From positions 1-12,111 of the forward strand of contig DAOUYX010000030.1 of NCBI GenBank assembly GCA_030665925.1: a stretch of DNA of 12,111 nt, read 5' to 3'. Of this stretch, positions 1-6,805 are shown piece by piece. Source of the DNA: Methanosarcinales archaeon (GTDB lineage: Archaea > Halobacteriota > Syntropharchaeia > Alkanophagales > Methanospirareceae). Each line of letters starts with the position of its first letter. Within the stretch, counting starts at the first letter, position 1. The notes beneath the pieces were generated by a model. That model ran no database searches. It was not told the DNA's origin and saw only the letters and a list, made by a program, of their open reading frames with translations. The position numbers and the translations under genes were made by a program.

Positions 1-86
1 CTGAAGAGCCGGGTTTCGAAGCATTCTTCGCAATTGCAGGACTGATCACCGTAGCATATCTGGTACTGAGAAGGAAGAAGGAGTAA
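1..86 (+). CDS. 3' end of a PGF-CTERM surface-anchored protein (partial)
   Basis: Only the last 27 codons are in the window, in the frame that begins at base 3, ending with TAA at 84-86. The visible tail has the three-part PGF-CTERM sorting signal. It starts with the tripeptide PGF, followed by a hydrophobic membrane helix of about 17 residues (roughly EAFFAIAGLITVAYLVL), and ends in a basic cluster RRKKE. In archaea this signal is recognised by an archaeosortase, which cuts near PGF and attaches the protein to a membrane lipid, so the missing upstream part should be an extracellular or S-layer-associated domain. What that domain does cannot be seen. Two further secreted proteins follow on the same strand, which suggests a small cell-surface gene cluster. 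Confidence 0.85.
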   Translation, partial: EEPGFEAFFAIAGLITVAYLVLRRKKE

Positions 87-161
87 CGAAAGTGACTGAC
101 GATTCAGCACAAAAATGCGCTTATGTTAGCCATGAAAAGATTGTCTTTTTGGGGTAGTGGT

Positions 162-1832
162 ATGAATAGTATGCGCCTGTACGCATTGCTCATAGCGAGT
201 ATTATCTTACTAACAGCAATGTCGACGATAGCAATAGTCACAGCAGATGCCGCTTATCCTACGCTCCAGTACGATGCACAAAGAACCGGGAACGTAAGCG
301 GGGTAGCGCCAGAAACGGCAACTTTATTATGGCAGTCAGGTGAAAAAACAGCGGGTTGCATACAAGCAGGACCGATTGTTTATGATGGTAAAGTGTACCT
401 GACTACCTGGTGGTCTTCCGGAATGGGAGTTGAAGGAAATGCCGTGAATGCACTTTATTGCCTTGATGCGAACACAGGGGAAGAAATATGGAGTAATACT
501 GCAGTCTACGGTGCATCTACGGCCGCACTCGCAGATAACAAGCTCTTTGTAGGCACGCATAGAGGGAATCTGGCATGTGTTAACGTAACGAGTGGAGCGC
601 TATTATGGAGCAAGAAGATAGAAGAGAACCCTTCGTGGTATGGAGTTGGATCTTCTCCGCTCGTGTTTGATGACCGGGTTTATGTGTTGACTTTCTCCGA
701 TGGCACGCTTCACGCTTTTTCTTTTGATGGCACAGAACTATGGAATTTCTCCACAGGAGGAGAGATATTTTGTTATGCATCGCCTTCTGCTTATGGTGAC
801 AAAATATTCTTTGCCGGGAAGGATTCGGATTCAGAACAGCATGCGTTATATTGCCTTGACTTAAACACGCATGAGGTGATTTGGAACTTCACGACGGAAA
901 CGGAGATAAGAGGCTCGCCCACTATTTGGGACGGAGAGGAAATGGTTTTTTTTACTACTAAATATGTCTATGGGAAAGCACGCAAGTTGTATGCCGTTAA
1001 TATAACAACAGGGGCGGAGGTCTGGAATGTAACGCACTATTCAAGCTGGGCTTCTCCTGCTTTGAGCAATGGGAAAATCTATATTGGTGGTTCCGCGGTT
1101 GACACCACTTTTTACTGTTACAATGCAGAGGACGGCACTTTGATATGGAAGAATGAAGAGATGGGTGGAGCGATAGGAGGGGCAATGGATTCGTCACCGG
1201 TTGTTGCTGACGGGAAAGTGTATTTTGGAACAAGTGAGGTTGATGGGACGGTATATGGGCTTGACGCAAACAATGGTTCAATACTATGGAGCTATACGCT
1301 ACACATTCCCGAGAATTTTGGCGGTGGATTCAATGTGGCATCGCCTCCGGCGGTTGCAGACCGCACCTTGTTTATAGGAGTGGACAACGTAGGTGTTCTT
1401 GCATTTAGAGACTTTAAATTTTTGGACTTTGACACGGACACTCCGGAAAAGCCTTATCCAAGCATCTCCGGCATACATTACGGGAATATAACACCGGCGC
1501 ATGACGTTTATGTAACCTCGTTATTTACACGGGCATGTGAAGGGACTGGCGGACATACGGAATACGTAAAAATATGGAATGATACGTGGAACGGCGTAGA
1601 GGGGAGATGGCGAGGATATACAGGAAATTGGCACACTATTCCTTTTGACGACGCTTTTATGCTTACTGAAGGTGAAACGTACTATTATCATATAGACACA
1701 GGCTCTTACCCTCAGATACACCATGATAAAAGCGTGCTTGATGTGAGCGATGGAACAATGACCTGCACAAACTTCACAGATGCAAATGGGAGAATTTATA
1801 ATGATTGGATACCTGCAATCAGGTTGGAGTGA
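162..1832 (+). CDS. Secreted PQQ-type beta-propeller repeat protein with extra C-terminal domain
   Basis: Positions below count from the longest start, ATG 123 (569 residues). An N-terminal signal peptide (MRLYALLIAS onward, ending near TADA) sends the protein out of the cell. Residues about 45-430 hold eight copies of the PQQ-propeller blade motif, recognisable as aromatic-x-LD-x-x-(T/D)G-x-x-(L/I)W, for example LYCLDANTGEEIW, LYAVNITTGAEVW and VYGLDANNGSILW. Residues about 435-569 form a separate domain rich in Tyr, Trp, His and Asp that is not propeller-like. No catalytic residues or haem motif are visible, so this is probably a binding or scaffold protein rather than a quinoprotein dehydrogenase. 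Starts at 123, 132, 162 and 171 are all in frame. I chose 162 because it gives a normal short signal-peptide head and follows a G-rich stretch at 151-160. Unlike its neighbours it has no C-terminal membrane anchor. Confidence 0.85.
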   Translation: MNSMRLYALLIASIILLTAMSTIAIVTADAAYPTLQYDAQRTGNVSGVAPETATLLWQSGEKTAGCIQAGPIVYDGKVYLTTWWSSGMGVEGNAVNALYCLDANTGEEIWSNTAVYGASTAALADNKLFVGTHRGNLACVNVTSGALLWSKKIEENPSWYGVGSSPLVFDDRVYVLTFSDGTLHAFSFDGTELWNFSTGGEIFCYASPSAYGDKIFFAGKDSDSEQHALYCLDLNTHEVIWNFTTETEIRGSPTIWDGEEMVFFTTKYVYGKARKLYAVNITTGAEVWNVTHYSSWASPALSNGKIYIGGSAVDTTFYCYNAEDGTLIWKNEEMGGAIGGAMDSSPVVADGKVYFGTSEVDGTVYGLDANNGSILWSYTLHIPENFGGGFNVASPPAVADRTLFIGVDNVGVLAFRDFKFLDFDTDTPEKPYPSISGIHYGNITPAHDVYVTSLFTRACEGTGGHTEYVKIWNDTWNGVEGRWRGYTGNWHTIPFDDAFMLTEGETYYYHIDTGSYPQIHHDKSVLDVSDGTMTCTNFTDANGRIYNDWIPAIRLE

Positions 1833-1845
1833 ACTCCTTTATTTG

Positions 1846-1880
1846 CACCGCTTTCTTTCTAAGCAGAGAACCAGCGGTGA
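1846..1880 (+). promoter_or_regulatory. Hairpin covering the ribosome-binding site of the binding-protein gene
   Basis: The arms CACCGCT (1846-1852) and AGCGGTG (1873-1879) are perfect inverted repeats. Inside them TTCTTT (1853-1858) can pair with AGAGAA (1865-1870), with one G-U pair, across a two-base CC bulge, leaving a six-base loop. The right arm contains GGTG of the only good Shine-Dalgarno match, GGTGA at 1876-1880, which ends 11 bases before ATG 1892. Folding would hide that site. Pairing is read directly from sequence; any regulatory role is inference. Confidence 0.4.
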
Positions 1881-1891
1881 AGATAGGTAGG

Positions 1892-3700
1892 ATGAATAAA
1901 ATGGACAAGAACAGAACTAAAAAAGTCAAATACATTATCCTCCTTTTTTCTGTATTTCTCTTCTCTTTATCTCTTATATCCGTCTCACTCGCCAGTGCAA
2001 GTAGCGAGATCCAGAAATGGAACAGCGTGACAGGAGACGCATCCGATAGTTTTCCAGTAGATGTTCATATAGGCGGGAGTGCGGAGGTTGAATTCACTGT
2101 TTCTTCTGATTTGTCTTACGAATGGACATGGTCAGTGAATAAAGAGGAGATAGAAGAATACGAAGGCGAAAGCTCAAATTTGGTTTATGTGTTTGAAGAA
2201 TACGGCATTTATAATGTCAGTGTTGTAGGGCAGGGAGAAAATGAAACAATTGAATGCGCATGTTGGAACGTTACGGTTTGGCTGGTAATAGAAGAAGAAA
2301 ACGATGTCCGTGAATTAGAGGGGCTTGAGGCGTACACATTGTGGATTTCTAAAAAACCAGAGAGGATTATTTCTATGGCGCCGAGCTGTACTGAAGTATT
2401 ATTTGCCGCAGGAGCAGGAGACAGCGTTGTCGGCGTTACGGAATACTGTGATTTTCCTCCTGAAGTGGAGGGAATAGAAAAGATAGGTGGGTATTCAACG
2501 CCAAGCTTAGAGAAGATAGTAGCTTTAGAGCCCGACTTAATTGTTGGCGCTTACGGAAACCCTGCCGACGTAATATATTGGCTAATAGACGAGGAGGCGC
2601 ACCCGGGCATTCAATATCCGGTTTATTCAATGAATCCGAAAAATATCGAAGAGATATTAGCACATATTAAAGTCACTGGAGCGATAACGAAATACGAGGG
2701 CGAAGCATCTTCGCTTGTGGACAATCTAAGAGAGAGATTGGATGAGGTAGAGGAACAAACGGACTCGTTAGAGGAAGAGCAAAGGCCACGGGTTTTTTAT
2801 AACATCGGAACCTTCTTTACCGCAGGCGATGATACCTTCATAAACGAAATAATTGAGACTGCTGGTGGCACAAACATCGCTGCTGATAAGTCCGGATATT
2901 TCATAATGAACCTTGAGGTGCTCATTGATAAAAATCCTCAAGTTATCATCTGCGACAGCGGAATGGGAAGTATCAGCACCGCGTACGAGGAGATCATGTA
3001 TGATGAACGACTGGAAGTGGTGGATGCGGTGAAAAACAATCGGGTTTACGTAATTGAAGGAGACATAATGGACCGACCCGGACCAAGGGTGGTAGACGCG
3101 TTGGAAATAGTCCATGATGATTTCGGCGATTTTTTCGCTGCTATGAAGGAGGAAGATGACGAGGATGAAGATCCTCCGAGCATAACGGCTTGGAATCCCG
3201 TTGAAGCGATGGCAAACAACACCGAAGGCGAATCAAGAACTTTTTCCGTCTCCGTTGACCAAACGGTGGATATAAGCTGGCAAATAAACGGGACGGAAAT
3301 TCAAACAGATGAAAGTGTAGTAGAAGCAGCTTATACAAATGCGAGTGCAGCTGTTGGAACCTGGCAGGTCTCAGCAATCGCAACTAACAGAGCAACGGGC
3401 TTATCAGAGATGCACACATGGATATGGAACGTAACACCTGTACTTACCGCCACACCTACACCAGTGGTGAATATAACTGCAACACCTTCACCTACGCCAT
3501 CCCCAAGTTCAACGTCAAAATCTGCGCCTAGTGTTGCACCAGCACCAACGTCAACACCAGCACAAGCATCAACACCTAAAACAGAAGAAAATCAAAAGTC
3601 GGGAGCCGATGGGGAGCCAGTCCAGGGATTTGAAGCGGTAATAGCAATTATTGCATTGCTTGCGGTAGTATATCTTTTAAGAAGAACGAACCGCTTTTAA
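1892..3700 (+). CDS. Surface-anchored ABC importer substrate-binding protein (BtuF/FepB family) with flanking PKD-like domains
   Basis: This is the extracytoplasmic binding component of a vitamin B12, haem or iron-chelate type ABC importer, 602 residues from ATG 1892. Order of parts: signal peptide (about 10-35), PKD-like beta domain (about 39-127), BtuF/FepB-type periplasmic-binding domain (about 150-410), acidic hinge EEDDEDED, second PKD-like domain (about 427-512), Thr/Pro/Ser linker (about 515-575), and a C-terminal tail with helix and basic end RRTNRF. The binding domain opens with RIISMAPSCTEVLFAAG and carries the helix signature SLEKIVALEPDLIVG. The tail resembles PGF-CTERM but reads QGF instead of PGF. 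The open frame extends back to 1805, overlapping the upstream gene, but that extension would put 29 extra residues before the signal peptide. ATG 1892 and ATG 1901 both fit, with GGTGA at 1876-1880. A BtuC-type permease follows 26 bases downstream. The substrate could be cobamide, haem or a metal chelate. Confidence 0.9.
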   Translation: MNKMDKNRTKKVKYIILLFSVFLFSLSLISVSLASASSEIQKWNSVTGDASDSFPVDVHIGGSAEVEFTVSSDLSYEWTWSVNKEEIEEYEGESSNLVYVFEEYGIYNVSVVGQGENETIECACWNVTVWLVIEEENDVRELEGLEAYTLWISKKPERIISMAPSCTEVLFAAGAGDSVVGVTEYCDFPPEVEGIEKIGGYSTPSLEKIVALEPDLIVGAYGNPADVIYWLIDEEAHPGIQYPVYSMNPKNIEEILAHIKVTGAITKYEGEASSLVDNLRERLDEVEEQTDSLEEEQRPRVFYNIGTFFTAGDDTFINEIIETAGGTNIAADKSGYFIMNLEVLIDKNPQVIICDSGMGSISTAYEEIMYDERLEVVDAVKNNRVYVIEGDIMDRPGPRVVDALEIVHDDFGDFFAAMKEEDDEDEDPPSITAWNPVEAMANNTEGESRTFSVSVDQTVDISWQINGTEIQTDESVVEAAYTNASAAVGTWQVSAIATNRATGLSEMHTWIWNVTPVLTATPTPVVNITATPSPTPSPSSTSKSAPSVAPAPTSTPAQASTPKTEENQKSGADGEPVQGFEAVIAIIALLAVVYLLRRTNRF

Positions 3701-3726
3701 AAGACCGCAAACTCCTTTTTAAAAAG
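3694..3726 (+). promoter_or_regulatory. Paired AT-rich palindromes, possible TATA element of the permease gene
   Basis: CTTTTAAAAG (3694-3703) overlaps the stop of the binding-protein gene, and CTTTTTAAAAAG (3715-3726) touches the permease start codon. The first is centred about 28 bases before ATG 3727, the spacing expected of an archaeal TATA box driving a leaderless transcript, and no ribosome-binding site precedes that ATG. It may equally be intergenic AT richness within one operon. Confidence 0.25.
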
Positions 3727-4767
3727 ATGAAAAAAGTAAAAGCAACGCGACTGAGGAAATTTATCCACTGGAAGATGATTATGATTTACTTAGTTGCGAT
3801 TCTCTGCTTGTCCATCGTGCTGACAACGGCAATCGGTCCGGTTTATGTGCCACCGCTGGAAATTGTCGCTTTGTTAGGAAGCAAACTTCGGCTCTGTGAG
3901 CCGTCCTCTATTCCGCATGAGGTGATAATTTTCCAGATACGACTGCCACGGATATTCCTTGGAATATTGGTAGGGCTTTCGTTGGCAACCGCAGGTACTG
4001 CGCTGCAAGGCTTATTCAAAAATCCCATGGCAGACCCGTACATAATAGGGATAGCATCAGGAGCTGCAGTTGGAGCCGCGCTATCGATAATGGTGCTTCC
4101 CCAGATCTTCTCCATCTACACGACACCAATTATGGCTTTTTTAGGTGCTCTGTTCACCATTTTCCTGGTCTATAACATCGCGACCGTGGGCGGGAAAATA
4201 CCGGTAGATACTTTGTTACTCACGGGAATAGCAGTTTCGTTATTCCTGGGCGCTGTTTTAGCGTTCATGATGTCAATAGCAGGTGAGGCGTTGCATAACA
4301 TTTTCTTCTGGATTATGGGCGGATTCTGGTTAGCTAATTGGACACAAGTGAAAATAATCGTTTTGCCGGTACTCGTTTGCTTCGGCTTGATTTACCTCTT
4401 CGCAAAGGACCTCAATGCGATGCTGCTTGGCGAGGAATCCGCACAGACGCTGGGTATAAATGTGGAAACTTCAAAGCGAATTCTTTTGGTTCTGTCAGCA
4501 TTAATCACCGCCGCCGCAGTGTCCTTTACCGGGACCATTGGGTTCGTGGGTTTGATCATCCCACATATAACGAGAATCCTCGTCGGACCTGATCATCGAA
4601 TTCTTTTTCCAGCTTCCGCATTGGTGGGCGGGATCTTTTTGGTGTGGACGGACGCATTAGCTCGTTTATTAGGTGAAATGCCGGTGGGGATAATAACCGC
4701 GTTCTTCGGTGCTCCGTTCTTCATTTATCTGCTTAAGAAACGGAAGAGCGGGTATTATGCAGCGTGA
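3727..4767 (+). CDS. ABC importer permease, BtuC/FecCD family
   Basis: This is the membrane-spanning permease of a B12, haem or iron-chelate ABC importer, 346 residues, the usual family length. It is strongly hydrophobic, with roughly ten predicted membrane helices. Family hallmarks are RLPRIFLGILVG followed by GTALQGLFKNPMADP (residues about 70-105), GIASGAAVGAAL, the LLGEESAQTLGI loop (about 230-250), and the cytoplasmic coupling segment GLIIPHITR (about 275-285) that contacts the ATPase subunit. It lies 26 bases after the gene for its probable binding protein and is presumably its partner. No gene for the ATP-binding subunit follows: the next genes converge from the other strand after 61 bases. 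The ATPase must therefore be encoded elsewhere or be shared with another importer. Which substrate is carried cannot be decided from the sequence. Confidence 0.93.
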   Translation: MKKVKATRLRKFIHWKMIMIYLVAILCLSIVLTTAIGPVYVPPLEIVALLGSKLRLCEPSSIPHEVIIFQIRLPRIFLGILVGLSLATAGTALQGLFKNPMADPYIIGIASGAAVGAALSIMVLPQIFSIYTTPIMAFLGALFTIFLVYNIATVGGKIPVDTLLLTGIAVSLFLGAVLAFMMSIAGEALHNIFFWIMGGFWLANWTQVKIIVLPVLVCFGLIYLFAKDLNAMLLGEESAQTLGINVETSKRILLVLSALITAAAVSFTGTIGFVGLIIPHITRILVGPDHRILFPASALVGGIFLVWTDALARLLGEMPVGIITAFFGAPFFIYLLKKRKSGYYAA

Positions 4768-4828
4768 CGAGAAAGACACGTAATGAGAAGGAACGGGTTA
4801 TGTTATAGAGCGATAAACGTGGAAGAGT

Positions 4829-5161
4829 TTACTTGACAGCAACACCCACTGCACGCCGGATCAACCGTCCTATCTCGTCCATCTCCTTCTCCATCGGTCC
4901 TTTCTTGTCCGGTATTTCAAGGATAACGGGTACGACACCCTTTTTCTTCGCGTTTATCTCCCGTATCTTATCTCTGGTTCGTGTGTCGGCTGCGAATCGT
5001 TCGTTTATAAGGATGATAGCAACTTCCTCTCTTGCCACTTTGTCTAACACGCGGGCGATATCCCCTTCTTCCTCTGAGCCGTATTCATACACCTCTTTTA
5101 CACCCGCAAGCCTGAAACCCGCAGCAGTATCAGGGTCTCCAATTACCGCAACTGCAATCAT
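4829..5161 (-). CDS. atpF: A-type ATP synthase subunit F
   Basis: This is a small central-stalk subunit of the archaeal A1Ao ATP synthase, 110 residues, near the family norm of about 100. It opens with IAVAVIGDPDTAAGFRLAGV, the typical first beta strand and loop of subunit F. It continues with EEVAIILINERFA, and then VVPVILEIPDKKGP, the conserved strand and proline-rich loop. A C-terminal helix follows, ending IRRAVGVAVK. Its ATG overlaps the TGA of the subunit E gene by four bases (ATGA), so the two are probably translationally coupled. Downstream it converges on the permease gene with 61 bases between stops and no clear terminator. In many archaea subunits A, B and D follow F directly; here they do not. 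Confidence 0.93.
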   Translation of the reverse strand: MIAVAVIGDPDTAAGFRLAGVKEVYEYGSEEEGDIARVLDKVAREEVAIILINERFAADTRTRDKIREINAKKKGVVPVILEIPDKKGPMEKEMDEIGRLIRRAVGVAVK

Positions 5162-5814
5162 TTTCCCGTAAACAGTGTTTTCACTATCTCCTCTCGTAAA
5201 CTGGTGGATAATCGTGCCATTCGCTCCTCAAACGTATTATTTACCTCTATTTCACCGTCTTTCCGTCGCACAATGACCCCTCCCACCGACTTTATCCTTT
5301 CGTCGGATAGAGATAACCGCACATTCACACCGCTATCGCGGCTTATTTCATCGGTTAAGTTCTTTAGCATTGCTTGGTCTATGTAGGATGCAGCCGCATC
5401 TTCCTCGCTGAGTAGTACTTCCAGTTCCGCACCTGCGCTACTCCCCGCGGTTATGCTCATTGTACTATCCTTTATCAAGCCCGCCAAGATGTTCGGATAC
5501 GAGTTGCCTTCGAAGCCTTCACTTTTAACGTCCTTTAAATGCTTCAGTGCGGCCTCTAACGCTTTTTCTATAATCTCCTCCTCTGCCATCCACCTGAGCT
5601 TTCTCGCATTTTGCCGCGCCGCCCTCACAATTCGTTCCTTCTCCTCAACGCCTTTTCGCTCTTCAGCATCAACAAACCGCTTCTTTTCTTCTTCGATCTC
5701 TTTTTTCGTGTCCTCGAGCTTCTTCTCAGCATTCGCCTTCGCTTCGTTGATTATCTTCTCGCTTTCTCCGTTTGCTTCGCCTTTTATCTTCTCCGCCATC
5801 TCTTTCGCGCCCAT
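5158..5814 (-). CDS. atpE: A-type ATP synthase subunit E (peripheral stalk)
   Basis: This is the peripheral stalk subunit that, with subunit H, holds the catalytic A3B3 head still against rotation. It has 218 residues. Residues about 1-80 form a long charged coiled coil rich in Glu, Lys and Ala (for example EAKANAEKKLEDTKKEIEEE). The C-terminal head, about 100-218, has the subunit E signature: VGGVIVRRKDGEIEVNNTF followed by EERMARLSTSLREEIVKTLF. The start ATG is preceded by GAGGTGA, which overlaps the stop of the subunit H gene. The order H, E, F with overlaps of this kind shows a tight operon. Subunits I, K and C, which in the common archaeal order sit between H and F, are absent. Confidence 0.93.
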   Translation of the reverse strand: MGAKEMAEKIKGEANGESEKIINEAKANAEKKLEDTKKEIEEEKKRFVDAEERKGVEEKERIVRAARQNARKLRWMAEEEIIEKALEAALKHLKDVKSEGFEGNSYPNILAGLIKDSTMSITAGSSAGAELEVLLSEEDAAASYIDQAMLKNLTDEISRDSGVNVRLSLSDERIKSVGGVIVRRKDGEIEVNNTFEERMARLSTSLREEIVKTLFTGK

Positions 5815-5824
5815 GCGTCAACAA

Positions 5825-5831
5825 TCACCTC
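5825..5831 (-). promoter_or_regulatory. Ribosome-binding site of atpE, overlapping the ahaH stop codon
   Basis: On the minus strand GAGGTGA contains the TGA stop of the subunit H gene and ends 10 bases before ATG 5814. It is a strong archaeal Shine-Dalgarno match, supports the chosen atpE start and suggests coupled translation of H and E. Confidence 0.7.
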
Positions 5832-6142
5832 ACGCCCAAAATTTTCTCTAACACGACGTTTACTGCAGTGTCAAGATCCGATTCCGTAGCTGCTTTCAGC
5901 TCCTTTACTTCCGCCTCAGCAGTTTTCAATATCGCTGCCTCTTCCTCCTTGCCTTCCTGTATGTACTTAGCTGAAATTTCAGAGGCAATGCTCTTTTCAT
6001 CTTCACGCGCCATCTCTTTTAGCCTCTTTACTTCTTCCTCCGCGTCTTTTAGCATGCTCGCAACGCTTGCTTTTGCCTCTTCGAGTAGCTTCCTGCCTTC
6101 CTCTTCCGCATTTCTTATTATCTTAAGTGCTTCTACTGCCAT
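5825..6142 (-). CDS. ahaH: A-type ATP synthase subunit H (peripheral stalk)
   Basis: This is a short peripheral stalk subunit of the archaeal ATP synthase, 105 residues, the normal length for the family. It is almost all coiled coil: Glu, Lys and Ala dominate (for example NAEEEGRKLLEEAKA and DAEEEVKRLKEMARE), with no membrane segment. The last part, DLDTAVNVVLEKILG, matches the conserved hydrophobic end of subunit H. It is the first gene of a three-gene minus-strand operon, just before subunit E, with which it forms the right-handed coiled-coil stalk in studied archaeal enzymes. The family resembles other short coiled-coil proteins, so the call rests partly on its place next to E and F. No strong ribosome-binding site precedes the ATG, only a weak GAAGAA about 6 bases upstream. 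Confidence 0.85.
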   Translation of the reverse strand: MAVEALKIIRNAEEEGRKLLEEAKASVASMLKDAEEEVKRLKEMAREDEKSIASEISAKYIQEGKEEEAAILKTAEAEVKELKAATESDLDTAVNVVLEKILGVR

Positions 6143-6290
6143 TGTATTCTTCTATAATCGGTTGTCTTTATTATAGATAGCTTTTTAAAATCTTTCAGCG
6201 TTAATGTCAAGATAGCGTGGAAACTACACAGCCACGCCTTTGCGCCTCAGAATATTTTATAATCCTTAAAAGAGAAGGGAGGAGTACCGA
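6143..6290. promoter_or_regulatory. Divergent promoter region between ahaH and mobB, with a GC dyad
   Basis: The region holds TTTTTAAAATC at 6182-6192 (on the minus strand GATTTTAAAAAG), about 45 bases before the ahaH start, and TATTTTATAAT at 6253-6263 on the mobB side; both are TATA-like. Between them GCGTGG (6215-6220) and CCACGC (6232-6237) form a perfect dyad with an 11-base spacer, a possible operator or hairpin. Transcription starts are not visible from sequence. Confidence 0.4.
6277..6284 (+). promoter_or_regulatory. Ribosome-binding site of mobB
   Basis: GGGAGGAG ends six bases before ATG 6291. It is a strong Shine-Dalgarno match and fixes the start of mobB. Confidence 0.7.
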
Positions 6291-6773
6291 ATGAAAGTGG
6301 TGGCCATAGTCGGAAAGAAGAAGTCGGGAAAAACGGCACTTATCGAGCATTTGATTGCGTATCTGAAGGAATACGGTAACGTTGGATGCATAAAACACGC
6401 GCATGAGTTGGATTTGGATATGCCCGTTGCAAGAGATACAGACCGGTTCTTTACCGCTGGAGCCGAAGTTGTTATCGGTGCTTCGACGGAAAAGACGATG
6501 AAAATTTGCAGCCGTAAAAATTTACGGGAGTTGATAGCGGAAATGCCGACTTCCGGTATTGATTTCGTGCTTGTTGAAGGCTTTAAGAGTAGTAACTTAC
6601 CGAAGATAACACTGAGCGACTTTTCAGATTCGGATGAAGAAGTCAGTAACATAATAAAGAAAATAGATTTTAGAGAATATTCCAAGATGAGGGAAGAAAT
6701 GATAAAAGAGATAGTTCAAATTATTCTTTCTCTCGAAGATTACAAAACAAACTTTCTTAGAAAGAAAGCGTGA
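6291..6773 (+). CDS. mobB: Molybdopterin-guanine dinucleotide biosynthesis protein MobB
   Basis: This is a GTP-binding accessory protein for making the guanine dinucleotide form of the molybdenum or tungsten cofactor, 160 residues, the usual size. The P-loop is GKKKSGKT at residues 8-15. Next comes the family segment CIKHAHELDLD (about 34-44), then ARDTDRFFTAGAEVVIGAS (about 48-66), and VLVEGFKSSNLPKI (about 102-115), which is the conserved VEGFK strand of MobB. In methane-cycling archaea the finished cofactor serves formylmethanofuran dehydrogenase and formate dehydrogenase-like enzymes, but none is encoded here. No mobA or other cofactor gene is adjacent. It starts a plus-strand run with the TIM barrel gene and metG, which have no evident link to molybdenum. 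Confidence 0.9.
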   Translation: MKVVAIVGKKKSGKTALIEHLIAYLKEYGNVGCIKHAHELDLDMPVARDTDRFFTAGAEVVIGASTEKTMKICSRKNLRELIAEMPTSGIDFVLVEGFKSSNLPKITLSDFSDSDEEVSNIIKKIDFREYSKMREEMIKEIVQIILSLEDYKTNFLRKKA

Positions 6774-6805
6774 CTAAAGAAACAAGGTTTTTCTTTTAGC
6801 ACAGG

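Noticed and set aside
1805..1891. N-terminal extension of the binding protein, overlapping the propeller gene
   Set aside because: It would place 29 residues before a normal signal peptide, and the ribosome-binding site favours 1892 or 1901.
3430..3620. Repetitive Thr/Pro/Ser-coding stretch with near-repeats of ACACCTACACC type
   Set aside because: It is an ordinary low-complexity linker before a surface-protein anchor, not a tandem repeat array or CRISPR.
4768..4828. Search for a shared terminator between the convergent permease and atpF genes
   Set aside because: No T-rich tract or convincing hairpin was found on either strand, only a five-base CACGT/ACGTG dyad.
4833..6176. Plus-strand open frames opposite the ATP synthase genes (4833-5171, 5453-5851, 5611-5889, 5772-6176)
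   Set aside because: They are mirror frames of Glu/Lys-rich coiled-coil genes and give Ser/Phe-rich low-complexity products. The minus-strand frames match known subunits.
6266..6685. Minus-strand open frame opposite mobB
   Set aside because: It is the antisense shadow of mobB, whose P-loop and VEGFK motifs are clear.
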